In this document: positions 1-8,752 of the stretch, one piece after another | How positions within the stretch are numbered: the stretch's first letter is position 1 | How the letters are laid out: the number at the start of each line of letters is the position of its first letter | Assembly (NCBI GenBank): GCA_963629305.1 | Contig: CAVGIJ010000008.1 | Span: forward strand, 1-64,000 | DNA length: 64,000 nucleotides | Reading direction: 5' to 3' | From: UBA1227 sp963629305 | Lineage (GTDB): Bacteria > Bacillota > Clostridia > Oscillospirales > Acutalibacteraceae | Notes under the pieces: generated by a model | The model's input: the letters and a program-made list of their open reading frames with translations, nothing else | Told to the model about the DNA's origin: nothing | Databases searched by the model: none | Translations under genes and position numbers: made by a program

Positions 1-22
1 AAGTATAACAGGTCTGATTTAT

Positions 23-64
23 AAAATAAATAACAATAATGTTAAAATAAATAACAATAAGGTT
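23..64. repeat. 21-bp direct tandem repeat, two copies
   Basis: Two adjacent AT-rich 21-bp units (23-43 and 44-64) differ at one base. They lie just upstream of the promoter of the first gene. They could be a protein-binding or curvature element, or simple drift; nothing in the sequence decides this. Confidence 0.7.
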
Positions 65-82
65 AAAAAGTCGATTACATTG

Positions 83-110
83 TTGACTTATTATTTTTTT
101 TAACTAATAT
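83..110 (+). promoter_or_regulatory. sigma-A type promoter of the metallophosphoesterase gene
   Basis: TTGACT at 83-88 and TATAAT-like TAATAT at 105-110 with a 16-bp spacer, about 20 bp before the ATG at 130. The 5' untranslated region would be very short. Confidence 0.6.
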
Positions 111-129
111 AATTTTGGGAAGTGAAAAG

Positions 130-834
130 ATGGTATATGTAACCGGAGACATACACGGAGACATTGACCGCTTCAGGACACCTGCAGCAAAGAAACTTAA
201 GAAGGGTGACACCCTTGTAATATGCGGCGATTTCGGCTTTATCTGGAACGGAACGAAAGAGGAATCGAAGCTCCTTACGAAACTCGGAAATAAGAAATAC
301 AACATTTGTTTTATAGACGGAACTCACGAAAACTTCAAGCTTCTTAACAAGTATGAGGTGAGTGAGTGGAACGGCGGAAAAGTTCATCACATATGCGGAA
401 ATCTCTATCACCTTATGAGAGGGCAGGTTTTTGAAATAGAGGGTCTTAAGATTTTCACAATGGGCGGAGGCGAAAGCCCGGATCTCGAGATTCGCTTTGC
501 CAACAATACCTGGTCAAAAGAGGAAAATCCAAATCAGCAGGAGCTTATTGAAGGCGCTGAAAATATGGAGAAGAACGGCAACAAGGTTGATCTTGTTATT
601 ACACATGAGCCTTCTGCCAAAATAAAGGATTTTTTACAGCTTAAAAGAGTTGAAAAGACGCGGCTTACACTTCTGAATACATACCTTGAAGAACTCGGAA
701 ACTCCTGCGAGTATTCAAAATGGTACTTCGGAAGTCTTCACCTGGATAAACACATCTCAGGTTCACAGATAGCTGTCTTTTCAAACATACTTGAGGCACG
801 GACAGGTAAATCGATTCTGCAAAAGCAGAGTTAA
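130..834 (+). CDS. metallophosphoesterase (calcineurin-like)
   Basis: A 234-residue soluble protein of the calcineurin-like metallophosphoesterase superfamily, which hydrolyses phosphoesters with two metal ions. The N-terminus reads VTGDIHGDIDRF (the D-x-H metal motif), followed by VICGDFGFIW (GD motif), then IDGTHENF in place of the usual GNHE, and VITHEPSAK near residue 160 as a later metal histidine. The in-frame TTG at 115 is less likely than the ATG at 130, which follows GGGAAG. The substrate (nucleotide, phosphoprotein or Ap4A) cannot be told. It lies upstream of the DHHW gene, 23 bp apart, and is probably co-transcribed with it. Confidence 0.8.
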   Translation: MVYVTGDIHGDIDRFRTPAAKKLKKGDTLVICGDFGFIWNGTKEESKLLTKLGNKKYNICFIDGTHENFKLLNKYEVSEWNGGKVHHICGNLYHLMRGQVFEIEGLKIFTMGGGESPDLEIRFANNTWSKEENPNQQELIEGAENMEKNGNKVDLVITHEPSAKIKDFLQLKRVEKTRLTLLNTYLEELGNSCEYSKWYFGSLHLDKHISGSQIAVFSNILEARTGKSILQKQS

Positions 835-857
835 ATATTTGAAAAGAGGAAATAAGA

Positions 858-1976
858 ATGGCGCGCATAAAGGCTTTTGACAAAAAACAGGTTCCTGTTG
901 CTATTGCATCTGTAGTAGTTGTAGTTGCTGTTATTGTTTGTATACTGGTTTTCGGAAAAGGCTCAGCTCCTAAAACGACGGAAAAAGATACAACCGAGAA
1001 AAAAAGCCCGGAAACCTCAGCCGTGACAAAAGAGGAAACTACCAAGGAGACTACTGTCGCTTCAACAGAGGCTACATTGCCGCCGACATCCTCAGCGGAT
1101 TATGAAATAACGAGAAGTGTTGCCATACAGGGAAACAGATGTATGGAACTTTACGGTATAGCGCCGAAGAGTCTTCAGCACTACGGTGAGATTATTTCCG
1201 CATTCGGAACAAAGGTACCGAATGTGTCGGTATATGTAATGCTCGCACCTACTTCGATCGAACTTTACGGGCCGGATTCTTACAGAACGGGAAACAGATC
1301 GCAGAAAGAGGGCATAAAGATTGCCTATTCCGCACTTACCGGCTCAAATGTTAAATCCGTAGATGCGTATTCGGCAATTATTCCTCATGCGAGTGAGTAC
1401 ATATATTTCAGAACAGACCATCACTGGACTGCGAGAGGCGCGTATTATGCGTATACTGCACTCGGAAAAGTTGCGGGTTTTACTCCGACGAAACTTGAAG
1501 ATCACAAGACGGGCAGAATTGACGGATTTGTCGGAAGCTTCAAGCAATTTTCCGAAAGCCTTGCAAATGATCCTGATTATGTTGAGTATTTTTATCCTCT
1601 CACCGAGGCTACCGGAACCATCTACCAGGATGCCACGCTTACAAACGGCAGATCTATGAAGATAATTTCCGAAAATATATCGGGAAGCAACAAATACCTT
1701 TGCTTCATTGAAGGTGACAACCCGGTTGAGAAGATAGTCACCGCGAATAAAAACGGAAGAAAGATTGCCGTTATAAAAGAATCATACGGCAATGCACTTG
1801 CTCCGTTCCTTGTGGACAACTTTGAAGAGGTTTACGTTCTTGATCCGCGTCGCGGCGATGTAAATCTCACTCAGTTTGTAAATAACAACGGTATAACAGA
1901 TGTACTTTTTGTAAACTATACATTTGCGCCGTCAAATCCTACATACAAAGCTGCACTCGAGAAAATGCTCGGCTAG
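858..1976 (+). CDS. DHHW family protein (membrane-anchored, SGNH/AlgX-like)
   Basis: A 372-residue protein with an N-terminal membrane anchor (about residues 13-31), a Thr/Glu/Lys-rich linker to about residue 85, and a globular extracytoplasmic part. The family signature DHHW is at about residues 187-190 (FRTDHHWTARG). A later stretch, IKESYGNALAPFL, matches the conserved C-terminal block of this family. DHHW proteins resemble the SGNH-type O-acetylation proteins AlgJ/AlgX and are commonly encoded next to MBOAT acyltransferases; no MBOAT gene is visible here. The role is inferred to be modification of a cell-surface polymer. It has a clear ribosome site (AGAGGA) before the ATG at 858. Confidence 0.85.
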   Translation: MARIKAFDKKQVPVAIASVVVVVAVIVCILVFGKGSAPKTTEKDTTEKKSPETSAVTKEETTKETTVASTEATLPPTSSADYEITRSVAIQGNRCMELYGIAPKSLQHYGEIISAFGTKVPNVSVYVMLAPTSIELYGPDSYRTGNRSQKEGIKIAYSALTGSNVKSVDAYSAIIPHASEYIYFRTDHHWTARGAYYAYTALGKVAGFTPTKLEDHKTGRIDGFVGSFKQFSESLANDPDYVEYFYPLTEATGTIYQDATLTNGRSMKIISENISGSNKYLCFIEGDNPVEKIVTANKNGRKIAVIKESYGNALAPFLVDNFEEVYVLDPRRGDVNLTQFVNNNGITDVLFVNYTFAPSNPTYKAALEKMLG

Positions 1977-2006
1977 CCTGTATGCAGATAGAAAGGATGT
2001 TTATAA

Positions 2007-2258
2007 GTGGAAGAATACAGGTATGACACTCAGCTCCTTATCGAGGGAGAAGATCTTGATGAGGACGATATCCATGATTATTTTATGAAAAACTTCAAGG
2101 GTGACTGCTTGCTTGCAGTCGGAGACAGTGATCTCATAAAGATTCACTATCACACCAACGAGCCTTGGAAAGTTCTTGAGTACTGCCGTTCACTTGGAGA
2201 AATTTTCGACATTGTTGTTGAAGATATGGACAGACAGTCAAGAGGGCTCAAGGGCTAA
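2007..2258 (+). CDS. orphan FakA/YloV-type domain, small protein
   Basis: An 83-residue protein starting at GTG. Its sequence follows the internal domain of the fatty-acid kinase FakA (YloV, DAK1_2 region): LLIEGEDLDEDDIHDYF, then a GDCLLAVGDSDLIKIHYHT block and EPWKVLEYCRSLGEI. In FakA this segment is part of a protein of about 550 residues with an N-terminal Dak2 kinase domain; here it stands alone. There is no sign of the rest of FakA on either side, and an AGAAAGGA ribosome site precedes the start, so it looks like a real small gene rather than a scar. It may act as a partner of a separate FakA or DegV protein (inference). Confidence 0.65.
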   Translation: MEEYRYDTQLLIEGEDLDEDDIHDYFMKNFKGDCLLAVGDSDLIKIHYHTNEPWKVLEYCRSLGEIFDIVVEDMDRQSRGLKG

Positions 2259-2272
2259 ACCGTATTTTATCG

Positions 2273-2314
2273 AAAAAGCAGATGGAGAGAAAAAATTCTT
2301 TTCATCTGCTTTTT
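2273..2314. terminator. bidirectional terminator between the FakA-like gene and comM
   Basis: A 12-bp inverted repeat (AAAAAGCAGATG at 2273-2284 and its complement ending at 2314) with T-runs on both strands. It lies between convergent genes. Confidence 0.8.
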
Positions 2315-2320
2315 GCTGTT

Positions 2321-3931
2321 TTATATCCTGTCGAGTGTGCGGTACTGCAGTGCTTCGGAAATATGCTTTACGTCTATTTTTTCAGATTTGTCGAGGTCGG
2401 CTATTGTTCTTGCAATTTTTAGTATTTTATCATTTGATCTGGCGGAAAATCTGAGCTTTTTAAACGCATTTATCATCACATTTTCGGCACTGTCCGTCAT
2501 GGTACAATACCTGCGTACCTGAATCGGCGTCATATATGCATTGCAGCCCGTGTCCGTGCCGCGAAAACGGTTTTGCTGGATTTCACGTGCGCTGAGCACT
2601 CGCTGTTTTATTTGAAATGAATGCTCCCTCTTTATTTGCGGCGGGTGCTCATCTCTTTTCTCATCCGCCGTGAATCGGTCGACAGACCCGGTGTTGTCTT
2701 TTGACCTTATGAGGTCCTCGCAGTTTACCGGGTCTACGCGCACGTGAATATCTATCCGGTCAAGGAGCGGACCTGAAAGTTTTGAGGTGTATCTTTTTAT
2801 TTCGGTTTCACTGCAGGTGCACTCCTTGTCCGGGTCATAAGCAAAACCGCACGGACACGGGTTCATGGCGCAGACGAGCATTATTCTGCCGGGATAAACG
2901 GCGGTGTAAAGATTTCTGGAAATCGTTATTACCCCATCCTCAAGCGGCTCTCGCAGCACTTCAAGAGCCGGACGGCTGAACAGGGGGAGTTCATCGAGGA
3001 ATAAGACGCCGTTGTGTGCGAGTGAAATTTCTCCCGGCAAAGCTTTCGCGCCTCCGCCGGTGAGTGCGACGGGTGTGGCTGTATGATGAGGGGAGCGAAA
3101 CGGTCTTTGGGTTATGAGCGGGTTTTCCGATGATAATTTTCCCGCAACTGAGTACACGGAGGTCGTGCTGAGCGCTTCCTGTTCGTTCATTCCAGGAAGT
3201 ATTCCCGGAATTCGCCTTGCAAGCATGCTCTTGCCTGATCCCGGGCTTCCGATGAGCAACACGTTGTGACCTCCGGCTGCCGCAATTTCAAGAGCACGTT
3301 TAGCGGATTCCTGACCGTGTACATCGCAGAAATCCGGTAAAAGACCGTTACTGTAATGAATGCTGTCTGCAAAGCTCTGTATACAATTTTCGACATTTCC
3401 GATTATCGGTACAATGGGTTTTTCTCCTTTTAAGTGGCTTACAATTTCACATATATCCGATGACGGATATACTTCCATTCCGGTAACGAGAGCTGCCTCA
3501 TGGGCGTTTTCCATCGGAACAAAAATCTTTTTGAAGCCGTGCTTTTTTGCTTCCGCCGTCATTGGCAGAACTCCCGCAATTTTTCGGAGCTCGCCGTCGA
3601 GGGATAATTCTCCGATGAAAACGCAGTCGCCCGTTTCGGCATTTTTTAATTGGTTTGACGCAAGTAGGACGGCTATCATAATCGGAAGATCATATATCGG
3701 CCCTTCTTTTCTGAATCCGGCAGGTGCAAGATTTACGGTTATTCTGCTTATCGGGAATGAAAATCCGTTGTTTTTTATCGCAGAACGTACACGTTCTTTG
3801 GATTCGGACACTGCGCTTCCCGGAAGTCCGACGAGATCGAACCGCGGGAGACCGTTTGACAGATCGCATTCGACCTCGACCGGGTGTGTATAAAGGCCGT
3901 GCATTCCTATACTGAAAACCTTTGAAAACAT
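2321..3931 (-). CDS. comM: YifB/ComM family Mg-chelatase-like AAA+ ATPase
   Basis: A 536-residue protein of standard ComM/YifB length. The N-terminal ChlI-like lon-protease-fold domain begins at FSKVFSIGMHGLY. The Mg-chelatase AAA+ domain has Walker A GSPGSGKS at about residue 225, Walker B LFLDELPLF, and a small cysteine cluster (CAMNPCPCG with a later CTCS). The C-terminal helical domain contains FRGTDTGCNAYM. In gamma-proteobacteria ComM is a branch-migration helicase used in natural transformation; in Clostridia the role is not established. The gene is convergent with the upstream plus-strand unit and divergent from pgcA. GGAGC precedes the ATG at 3931. Confidence 0.9.
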   Translation of the reverse strand: MFSKVFSIGMHGLYTHPVEVECDLSNGLPRFDLVGLPGSAVSESKERVRSAIKNNGFSFPISRITVNLAPAGFRKEGPIYDLPIMIAVLLASNQLKNAETGDCVFIGELSLDGELRKIAGVLPMTAEAKKHGFKKIFVPMENAHEAALVTGMEVYPSSDICEIVSHLKGEKPIVPIIGNVENCIQSFADSIHYSNGLLPDFCDVHGQESAKRALEIAAAGGHNVLLIGSPGSGKSMLARRIPGILPGMNEQEALSTTSVYSVAGKLSSENPLITQRPFRSPHHTATPVALTGGGAKALPGEISLAHNGVLFLDELPLFSRPALEVLREPLEDGVITISRNLYTAVYPGRIMLVCAMNPCPCGFAYDPDKECTCSETEIKRYTSKLSGPLLDRIDIHVRVDPVNCEDLIRSKDNTGSVDRFTADEKRDEHPPQIKREHSFQIKQRVLSAREIQQNRFRGTDTGCNAYMTPIQVRRYCTMTDSAENVMINAFKKLRFSARSNDKILKIARTIADLDKSEKIDVKHISEALQYRTLDRI

Positions 3932-4094
3932 ATTTGCTCCTTTTAACTGTGCAATGTAATTTTCTCACGGATGCATATATTGTTTCAAGCGAATTCGAAA
4001 TTCGTCAGGTTTCGTACCTCGGTATTCATTGACAAATGTTACTCCGACGTATTAGAATTGAATAGTATTTTATTAGGTTTTGGAGGCAGTTTTA

Positions 4095-5780
4095 ATGGAA
4101 AATTATAACGATGTTTACAGCCTGTGGAAAGAGAAATGTAAGGATGAAAAGTTATGCGCAGAGCTTGCCGAAATTGACGGGAAGGATGACGAAATCCTTG
4201 ATCGTTTTTATAAAAAACTGGAATTCGGTACAGCCGGCCTTCGCGGCGTACTCGGAGCGGGCACAAACCGCATGAACATATACACGGTAAATCAGGCAAC
4301 GCAGGGTATTGCGGATTATCTCAATTTTGAATTTGAAAATCCTTCAGTTGCCATTGCCTATGATTCACGTATAAATTCGGATGTTTTTGCAAAAGAAACC
4401 GCAGGAGTTTTTGCGGCAAACGGTATCAAGGTGTATATCTATCCCGAACTTGTTCCGACTCCTATGCTTTCATTTGCTGTGCGAAGACTCTCTTGTGCGT
4501 CGGGCGTTATCATAACAGCGAGCCATAACCCGGCTAAGTACAATGGCTATAAATGCTATGACCCCGAGGGCTATCAGATGACGGATGCCGCCGCCGCTGC
4601 CGCGTATAAATTCATTCAGAAAGTAGATATGTTTGAAGATGTAAAACATATGGACTTTGATGAGGGCCTTTCAAAAGGCATGATTGAATACATTTCAGAG
4701 GATATCTCCGAAGAGTTTTTTGCAAAGGTACAGAGCAAGGTTATAAATCCCGATGTTTGCAAAAATACGGACCTGAAAGTTATTTATACACCTCTCAACG
4801 GTACCGGAAATAAGCCGGTCAGAAAAATTCTCGACAGACTCGGAATAAAGGGCGTTAAAGTTGTAAAACAACAGGAGCTTCCCAACGGAAACTTCCCGAC
4901 TTGTCCTTATCCGAATCCGGAAATAAGACAGGCTTTTGAGTGCGCACTTGAAATGGCAGAAAAGGATCCGGCAGATCTTCTCCTTGCAACAGACCCTGAC
5001 TGCGATCGTATGGGCATTGCGGTATATGACGGAAAAGAATACAGACTTATGACCGGAAACGAAGTCGGCGCTCTCTTTACGGAGTATGTTCTTTCGCAGT
5101 ATAGGAAAAAGGGTCTTATGCCGAAGAATCCGGTAGTTATAAAATCTTTTGTAACCACGGATCTTGTCCGTGTAATAGCAAATGATTACGGTGCAGAGGT
5201 TGCAAACTTACTTACAGGGTTCAAATATATCGGTGAATACATTACCAACCTTGAAAAGAAGGGAGAGGAATCGAACTTCATTATAGGAATGGAGGAAAGC
5301 TACGGCTATCTTCTCGGTATTCATGCAAGGGATAAGGACGCTGTAGTTGCCGGTCAGCTTGTATGTGAGATGGCAGCATACTACAAAGCCGAGGGGAAAA
5401 CTCTTATAGATGTAATGAATTCCATTTATGAAAAGTACGGAGTTTATCTTAACCGTGTTGACAGTTTTGAGTTTGACGGAGCTGCCGGTATGCAGAAGAT
5501 GTCAGACATCATGACATCACTCCGTGAGTCCGAAGCTACACAAATCGGAGGACTTGACGTTGAGGACAAAACGGATTATAAAGATACCGAAAAAACCGGA
5601 CTTCCGTCATCAAATGTTATCAGTTATAAACTTGAGGGCGGAAACGGTGTTGTAGTAAGGCCGTCCGGCACGGAGCCAAAGATAAAGATATACATTACTT
5701 CGGTAGCTGCTACTTTTGATGATGCCGAAGCGCAGTATGAAAAAATTCTTGCTGATGCGAAAAAATGGTTGGAGGATTGA
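4095..5780 (+). CDS. pgcA: phosphoglucomutase / phosphomannomutase (alpha-D-phosphohexomutase)
   Basis: A 561-residue cytoplasmic enzyme interconverting hexose 1- and 6-phosphates, feeding UDP-glucose and envelope glycan synthesis. It has all four family motifs: the phosphoserine loop TASHNPAKYNGYK at about residue 143, the metal loop ATDPDCDRMG at about 298, the sugar loop GMEESYGY at about 399, and the phosphate loop RPSGTEPKIKIY at about 521. GGAGG at 4082-4086 precedes the ATG at 4095; the in-frame TTG at 4080 lies upstream of this site and is rejected. The length fits the PgcA-type firmicute enzymes rather than GlmM (about 450). Confidence 0.93.
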   Translation: MENYNDVYSLWKEKCKDEKLCAELAEIDGKDDEILDRFYKKLEFGTAGLRGVLGAGTNRMNIYTVNQATQGIADYLNFEFENPSVAIAYDSRINSDVFAKETAGVFAANGIKVYIYPELVPTPMLSFAVRRLSCASGVIITASHNPAKYNGYKCYDPEGYQMTDAAAAAAYKFIQKVDMFEDVKHMDFDEGLSKGMIEYISEDISEEFFAKVQSKVINPDVCKNTDLKVIYTPLNGTGNKPVRKILDRLGIKGVKVVKQQELPNGNFPTCPYPNPEIRQAFECALEMAEKDPADLLLATDPDCDRMGIAVYDGKEYRLMTGNEVGALFTEYVLSQYRKKGLMPKNPVVIKSFVTTDLVRVIANDYGAEVANLLTGFKYIGEYITNLEKKGEESNFIIGMEESYGYLLGIHARDKDAVVAGQLVCEMAAYYKAEGKTLIDVMNSIYEKYGVYLNRVDSFEFDGAAGMQKMSDIMTSLRESEATQIGGLDVEDKTDYKDTEKTGLPSSNVISYKLEGGNGVVVRPSGTEPKIKIYITSVAATFDDAEAQYEKILADAKKWLED

Positions 5781-5785
5781 CAGAG

Positions 5786-6016
5786 ATGAACAGGAGTTTA
5801 TTTACAAGAGTTATGGCAATTTTTCTTGCCGTACTTATGATTGGAAGCGTTGTTATAGTTGCTATTCAGGCACTTGCGGTAGGACCGACTGACATTTCCG
5901 CAATTGCTGCGACAGGAGATACGGCAAAGACAAAAATAATAATCATAGTTGCTGTTGTGGCCGTTGTTCTCGGTGCTGCGGGTATTGTATTGCCAAAAGT
6001 CATAAAAAAGAAATAG
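5786..6016 (+). CDS. small membrane protein of unknown function
   Basis: A 76-residue protein with two hydrophobic segments, about residues 8-31 and 50-70, ending in a basic tail (KVIKKK). GGAGG at 5771-5775, inside the last codons of pgcA, precedes the ATG at 5786, so it is probably translated from the pgcA message. The first segment could be a cleavable signal peptide (ALA before VGP), leaving a tail-anchored domain. No family is recognised. Confidence 0.7.
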   Translation: MNRSLFTRVMAIFLAVLMIGSVVIVAIQALAVGPTDISAIAATGDTAKTKIIIIVAVVAVVLGAAGIVLPKVIKKK

Positions 6017-6072
6017 CAATTTGTCGAAAATGGCCAAAAGAGCGACAAAAAATTAACACATTTTTGATTTTG

Positions 6073-6099
6073 TTGACAAATCCTATTTTTTAGTATAAT
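6073..6099 (+). promoter_or_regulatory. promoter of the zinc-ribbon gene
   Basis: TTGACA at 6073-6078 and TATAAT at 6094-6099. Both hexamers match consensus but the spacer is only 15 bp, which usually weakens a promoter. Confidence 0.5.
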
Positions 6100-6153
6100 A
6101 TTAACCTACGTCATTTTGACAAATTCATATTATTTTAAGGCAGGTTAATTATC

Positions 6154-6432
6154 ATGTACGAAGACAAGACACTCATCTGCAAGGAATGCGGAGAAGAATT
6201 TATCTTTACAGCAGGCGAGCAGGAATTTTACGCAGAAAAAGGATTCGAGAACGAGCCACAGCGCTGTAAAGCTTGCAGAGATGCACGTAAGAACGCAGCA
6301 AGAGCTGACAGAGAGATGTTCGAAGCAGTTTGCGCATCTTGCGGACAGCCGGCAAAAGTTCCTTTCAGACCACGTGAGGACCGTCCTGTTTATTGCAGCG
6401 AGTGCTTTGCAAAAATGAAAGAGGAAGGCTGA
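6154..6432 (+). CDS. zinc-ribbon domain protein (zf-trcl type)
   Basis: A 92-residue protein with two zinc-binding halves. The first is CKECGEEFIF, followed by an FYAEKGF block and CKACRDARK, the pattern of the probable zinc-binding domain found in small Clostridia proteins. The second is CASCGQPAKVPFRP, then a YCSECF block, like the CxxCG ribbon of Lokiarchaeal/firmicute small proteins. Family members are short, abundant and of unknown role; nucleic-acid binding is a guess. It is monocistronic, with its own promoter and a strong terminator. AAGGCAGG is the ribosome site. Confidence 0.85.
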   Translation: MYEDKTLICKECGEEFIFTAGEQEFYAEKGFENEPQRCKACRDARKNAARADREMFEAVCASCGQPAKVPFRPREDRPVYCSECFAKMKEEG

Positions 6433-6448
6433 TTCTGATCAGTTGCTT

Positions 6449-6480
6449 ACGGGTTGCCGTTTGCGGCAACCCGTTTTTTT
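6449..6480 (+). terminator. intrinsic terminator after the zinc-ribbon gene
   Basis: A perfect 10-bp stem ACGGGTTGCC / GGCAACCCGT with a 5-nt loop, followed by seven or more T. Confidence 0.93.
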
Positions 6481-6576
6481 TATATTTTTAGGTTGAAAAA
6501 TTTACAATACATGTATATTATAAAACGTACTGACATAAAATCAGATGTATGTATTTTTAACGGAGATGATTGCGCT

Positions 6577-6894
6577 ATGATAGGAATAGGTAAGTGGAAA
6601 TTCTACATAAATACTTTCTTTTTTAAGGGAGATGTGTATCTTACCATAGAGGACAATGACGGAAAGTACAAATTTACTCCGGAGTTTCCCGGATATGACG
6701 GCAAGCTGGTATACACGCTGGAGGAAGTAACTGAGAACGGCAATTCCCTTTATGTGAGAGGAAGCACTGCAATGATTCCGGCTGTAAAATCCGTTGCTGC
6801 AACGTTCTTCTTTGAGGGAGACAAGTGCAGCTTTGTGTCTGATTTGCCTTTTGTTGGCCATGTTGAGGTTGAAAACGGGATAAAAGTTGCATAA
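6577..6894 (+). CDS. hypothetical small soluble protein
   Basis: A 105-residue protein, with GGAGA at 6562-6566 before the ATG at 6577. The open frame extends upstream to 6454, but that part overlaps the preceding terminator and is rejected. The sequence is rich in beta-forming and aromatic residues, with two similar halves each carrying an FFF followed by (K/E)GD motif (NTFFFKGDVYL and ATFFFEGDKC). That suggests a small beta-barrel or an internally duplicated fold, possibly lipid or ligand binding (inference). No cysteine cluster and no membrane segment. Confidence 0.6.
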   Translation: MIGIGKWKFYINTFFFKGDVYLTIEDNDGKYKFTPEFPGYDGKLVYTLEEVTENGNSLYVRGSTAMIPAVKSVAATFFFEGDKCSFVSDLPFVGHVEVENGIKVA

Positions 6895-6958
6895 TTTTGA
6901 GCAACTTGTATGATTTTCACAATTTGTCAGCAAAAAATTTTATATGTTTTACTGAAAA

Positions 6959-6997
6959 AATGACCTTTTGTTCTATTGAACAAGGTCATTTTTTTGT
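6959..6997 (+). terminator. intrinsic terminator
   Basis: AATGACC-T-TTGTTC pairs with GAACAAGGTCATT (one bulged base), followed by a T-run. It ends the 105-residue gene. Confidence 0.85.
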
Positions 6998-7003
6998 TAT
7001 AAT
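6976..7003 (+). promoter_or_regulatory. promoter of the first diguanylate cyclase, inside the terminator
   Basis: TTGAAC at 6976-6981 and TATAAT at 6998-7003 with a 16-bp spacer. The -35 lies in the loop and right arm of the preceding terminator, so the two signals share sequence. Confidence 0.55.
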
Positions 7004-7045
7004 GATAGTTACATATAAAATTAGCCTGCTATACGGGGTGAAATA

Positions 7046-8629
7046 GTGAAAGAATTAATTGCAGAATTTTCAGCACTTTTAAATAAAGGCATGTTTTTAT
7101 TCGGTTTGAAGAAAAGTGCCGGCGAAAAAGAGCAAGTATGTATAGATTTCGTAGACATCAGAAGAAGAGAAACAAACCTTCGCCGATCCATGTTACTCTC
7201 CTTTTTCTTCATTTTGATGATTATAATTTCGTTTGCCGTTCCGATTATCAGAAGTCAACTTGTACGACATGATTTGATAGTTATGTGCAATTTTGTCTTA
7301 TTGCTTGTGGCATATATTGCTGTGTCTCAGGGCTTATACGTCAAATGTAAAAAGACAGAACACTATACCGAAAAACACAAATTGCTTGTGTCCGCTTTTT
7401 ATTGCGGTTTTTGGATTTTTTATTACATCGTCTCTCTCTTGTCGGCAGTTGCTTTTGAAAACCCGCTGGAAAGAACGATTATTTGGCTTATAATGATGTT
7501 CGTCGGACTTACAATCCCAATATTTACAAGATTTGAAGTGGTAGCTGTTTATGGTTTTTCCATAGTCAGTATAATAATTTTCGTATCTACGATAGAGCTT
7601 GAGCATATTGTAATTATTACGTGTGTGCCTATTGTCTTCTTCCTTTATCTTATTATTCAGATCAATCATTTGGAACGCTTGGAAGCCTTTTATGAGATTT
7701 CAAAAACCGTTGTGGAATCCTCTGAAAATAAGAGAAGACTCGGAAATATTTTTTCAAAGGTTTATGATATGGCACTTGAGATAAATCTCCGTACCGGTGA
7801 GATTGAGACTCTTAAGGGAAATGATTTTTACGGACTTTATCCGTCGTTGAAAGTGGATTTTGACGGTTTTAAGACCATGGTGAGCAAATATATTTTTGAA
7901 GATGACGTCCAATTATTCTCGGGTAACTTTGATTTGCCATATATAACGGAAAAAATCAAATCCGAAGGCAATCAGATATATTTTGAGGGAAGGATGCTCA
8001 CGGACGAGGAAGACTATAGATGGTTTTCGATTCTCCTTACAAAGGAAACATCAAGCAGTGATGATGGATATGTTCTTTGTCTTATTCAAAGCATAAACGA
8101 AAGAAAACAAAATGAGGATAAGTTGAGACTTGAGGCTGAGAAGGATCCTCTTACAAAACTTTACAATAAGATAACTACAAGGAGCCTTATTGAGGAGTGT
8201 CTTGAGCAGAATCCCTCTTCGCAGCATGCCTTGATTATCATAGATATTGATAACTTCAAGACAATAAATGACACAAGAGGTCACGCAGTAGGGGACCAAA
8301 TTCTTCTTGCTTTTGCGGCGGAACTCAATAAGAATTTCCGCGAAACCGATATCTTGGGAAGAGCCGGCGGAGATGAGTTCGTCGTTTTGATAAAAAATGT
8401 TCAATCTATCGCCATGATATGTGACAAGCTTCAACACCTTTCATCATCATTCAAAAAATATGGTATTGATCACGGCTTTCCGGGGCGGCTTTCAACAAGC
8501 ATAGGAGTGGCTATGTTTAACAAGGACGGCAGAACATATGAAGAACTATTCAAGAAAGCTGATGCCGCTCTCTATGAGGCTAAGAGAAATGGTAAAGACC
8601 AGTATAAGTTCAGCATCTCAAGAACATAA
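7046..8629 (+). CDS. membrane diguanylate cyclase (GGDEF), PAS-like linker
   Basis: A 527-residue protein that makes cyclic-di-GMP from two GTP. About six membrane segments lie within residues 45-205. A PAS-like segment follows (about 245-350, containing YRWFSILLTKE, a typical PAS end). The GGDEF domain is C-terminal, with the intact active site GRAGGDEF near residue 440 and a product-inhibition I-site RETD exactly five residues before it, so it should be feedback-inhibited. It starts at GTG 7046 after GGGGTG. The signal sensed by the membrane part is unknown. It sits in a 5-kb block with two further GGDEF genes on the other strand. Confidence 0.9.
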   Translation: MKELIAEFSALLNKGMFLFGLKKSAGEKEQVCIDFVDIRRRETNLRRSMLLSFFFILMIIISFAVPIIRSQLVRHDLIVMCNFVLLLVAYIAVSQGLYVKCKKTEHYTEKHKLLVSAFYCGFWIFYYIVSLLSAVAFENPLERTIIWLIMMFVGLTIPIFTRFEVVAVYGFSIVSIIIFVSTIELEHIVIITCVPIVFFLYLIIQINHLERLEAFYEISKTVVESSENKRRLGNIFSKVYDMALEINLRTGEIETLKGNDFYGLYPSLKVDFDGFKTMVSKYIFEDDVQLFSGNFDLPYITEKIKSEGNQIYFEGRMLTDEEDYRWFSILLTKETSSSDDGYVLCLIQSINERKQNEDKLRLEAEKDPLTKLYNKITTRSLIEECLEQNPSSQHALIIIDIDNFKTINDTRGHAVGDQILLAFAAELNKNFRETDILGRAGGDEFVVLIKNVQSIAMICDKLQHLSSSFKKYGIDHGFPGRLSTSIGVAMFNKDGRTYEELFKKADAALYEAKRNGKDQYKFSISRT

Positions 8630-8752
8630 TGATGATAGTGGTAACTATTGTTAAATTTTGAATAATTTTTATTTGCCTTTATTGTATTTACATTTTTCAA
8701 ATGATATTATAAAAGGGAAATCTATATTTTTATGTTTGGAGGCAATAAGCAT

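Noticed and set aside
3360..3893. Plus-strand frame of 177 codons inside comM
   Set aside because: Antisense shadow of a well-conserved ATPase with no ribosome site.
6454..6576. N-terminal extension of the 105-residue hypothetical protein
   Set aside because: It starts inside the preceding terminator and lacks a ribosome site; ATG 6577 has GGAGA.
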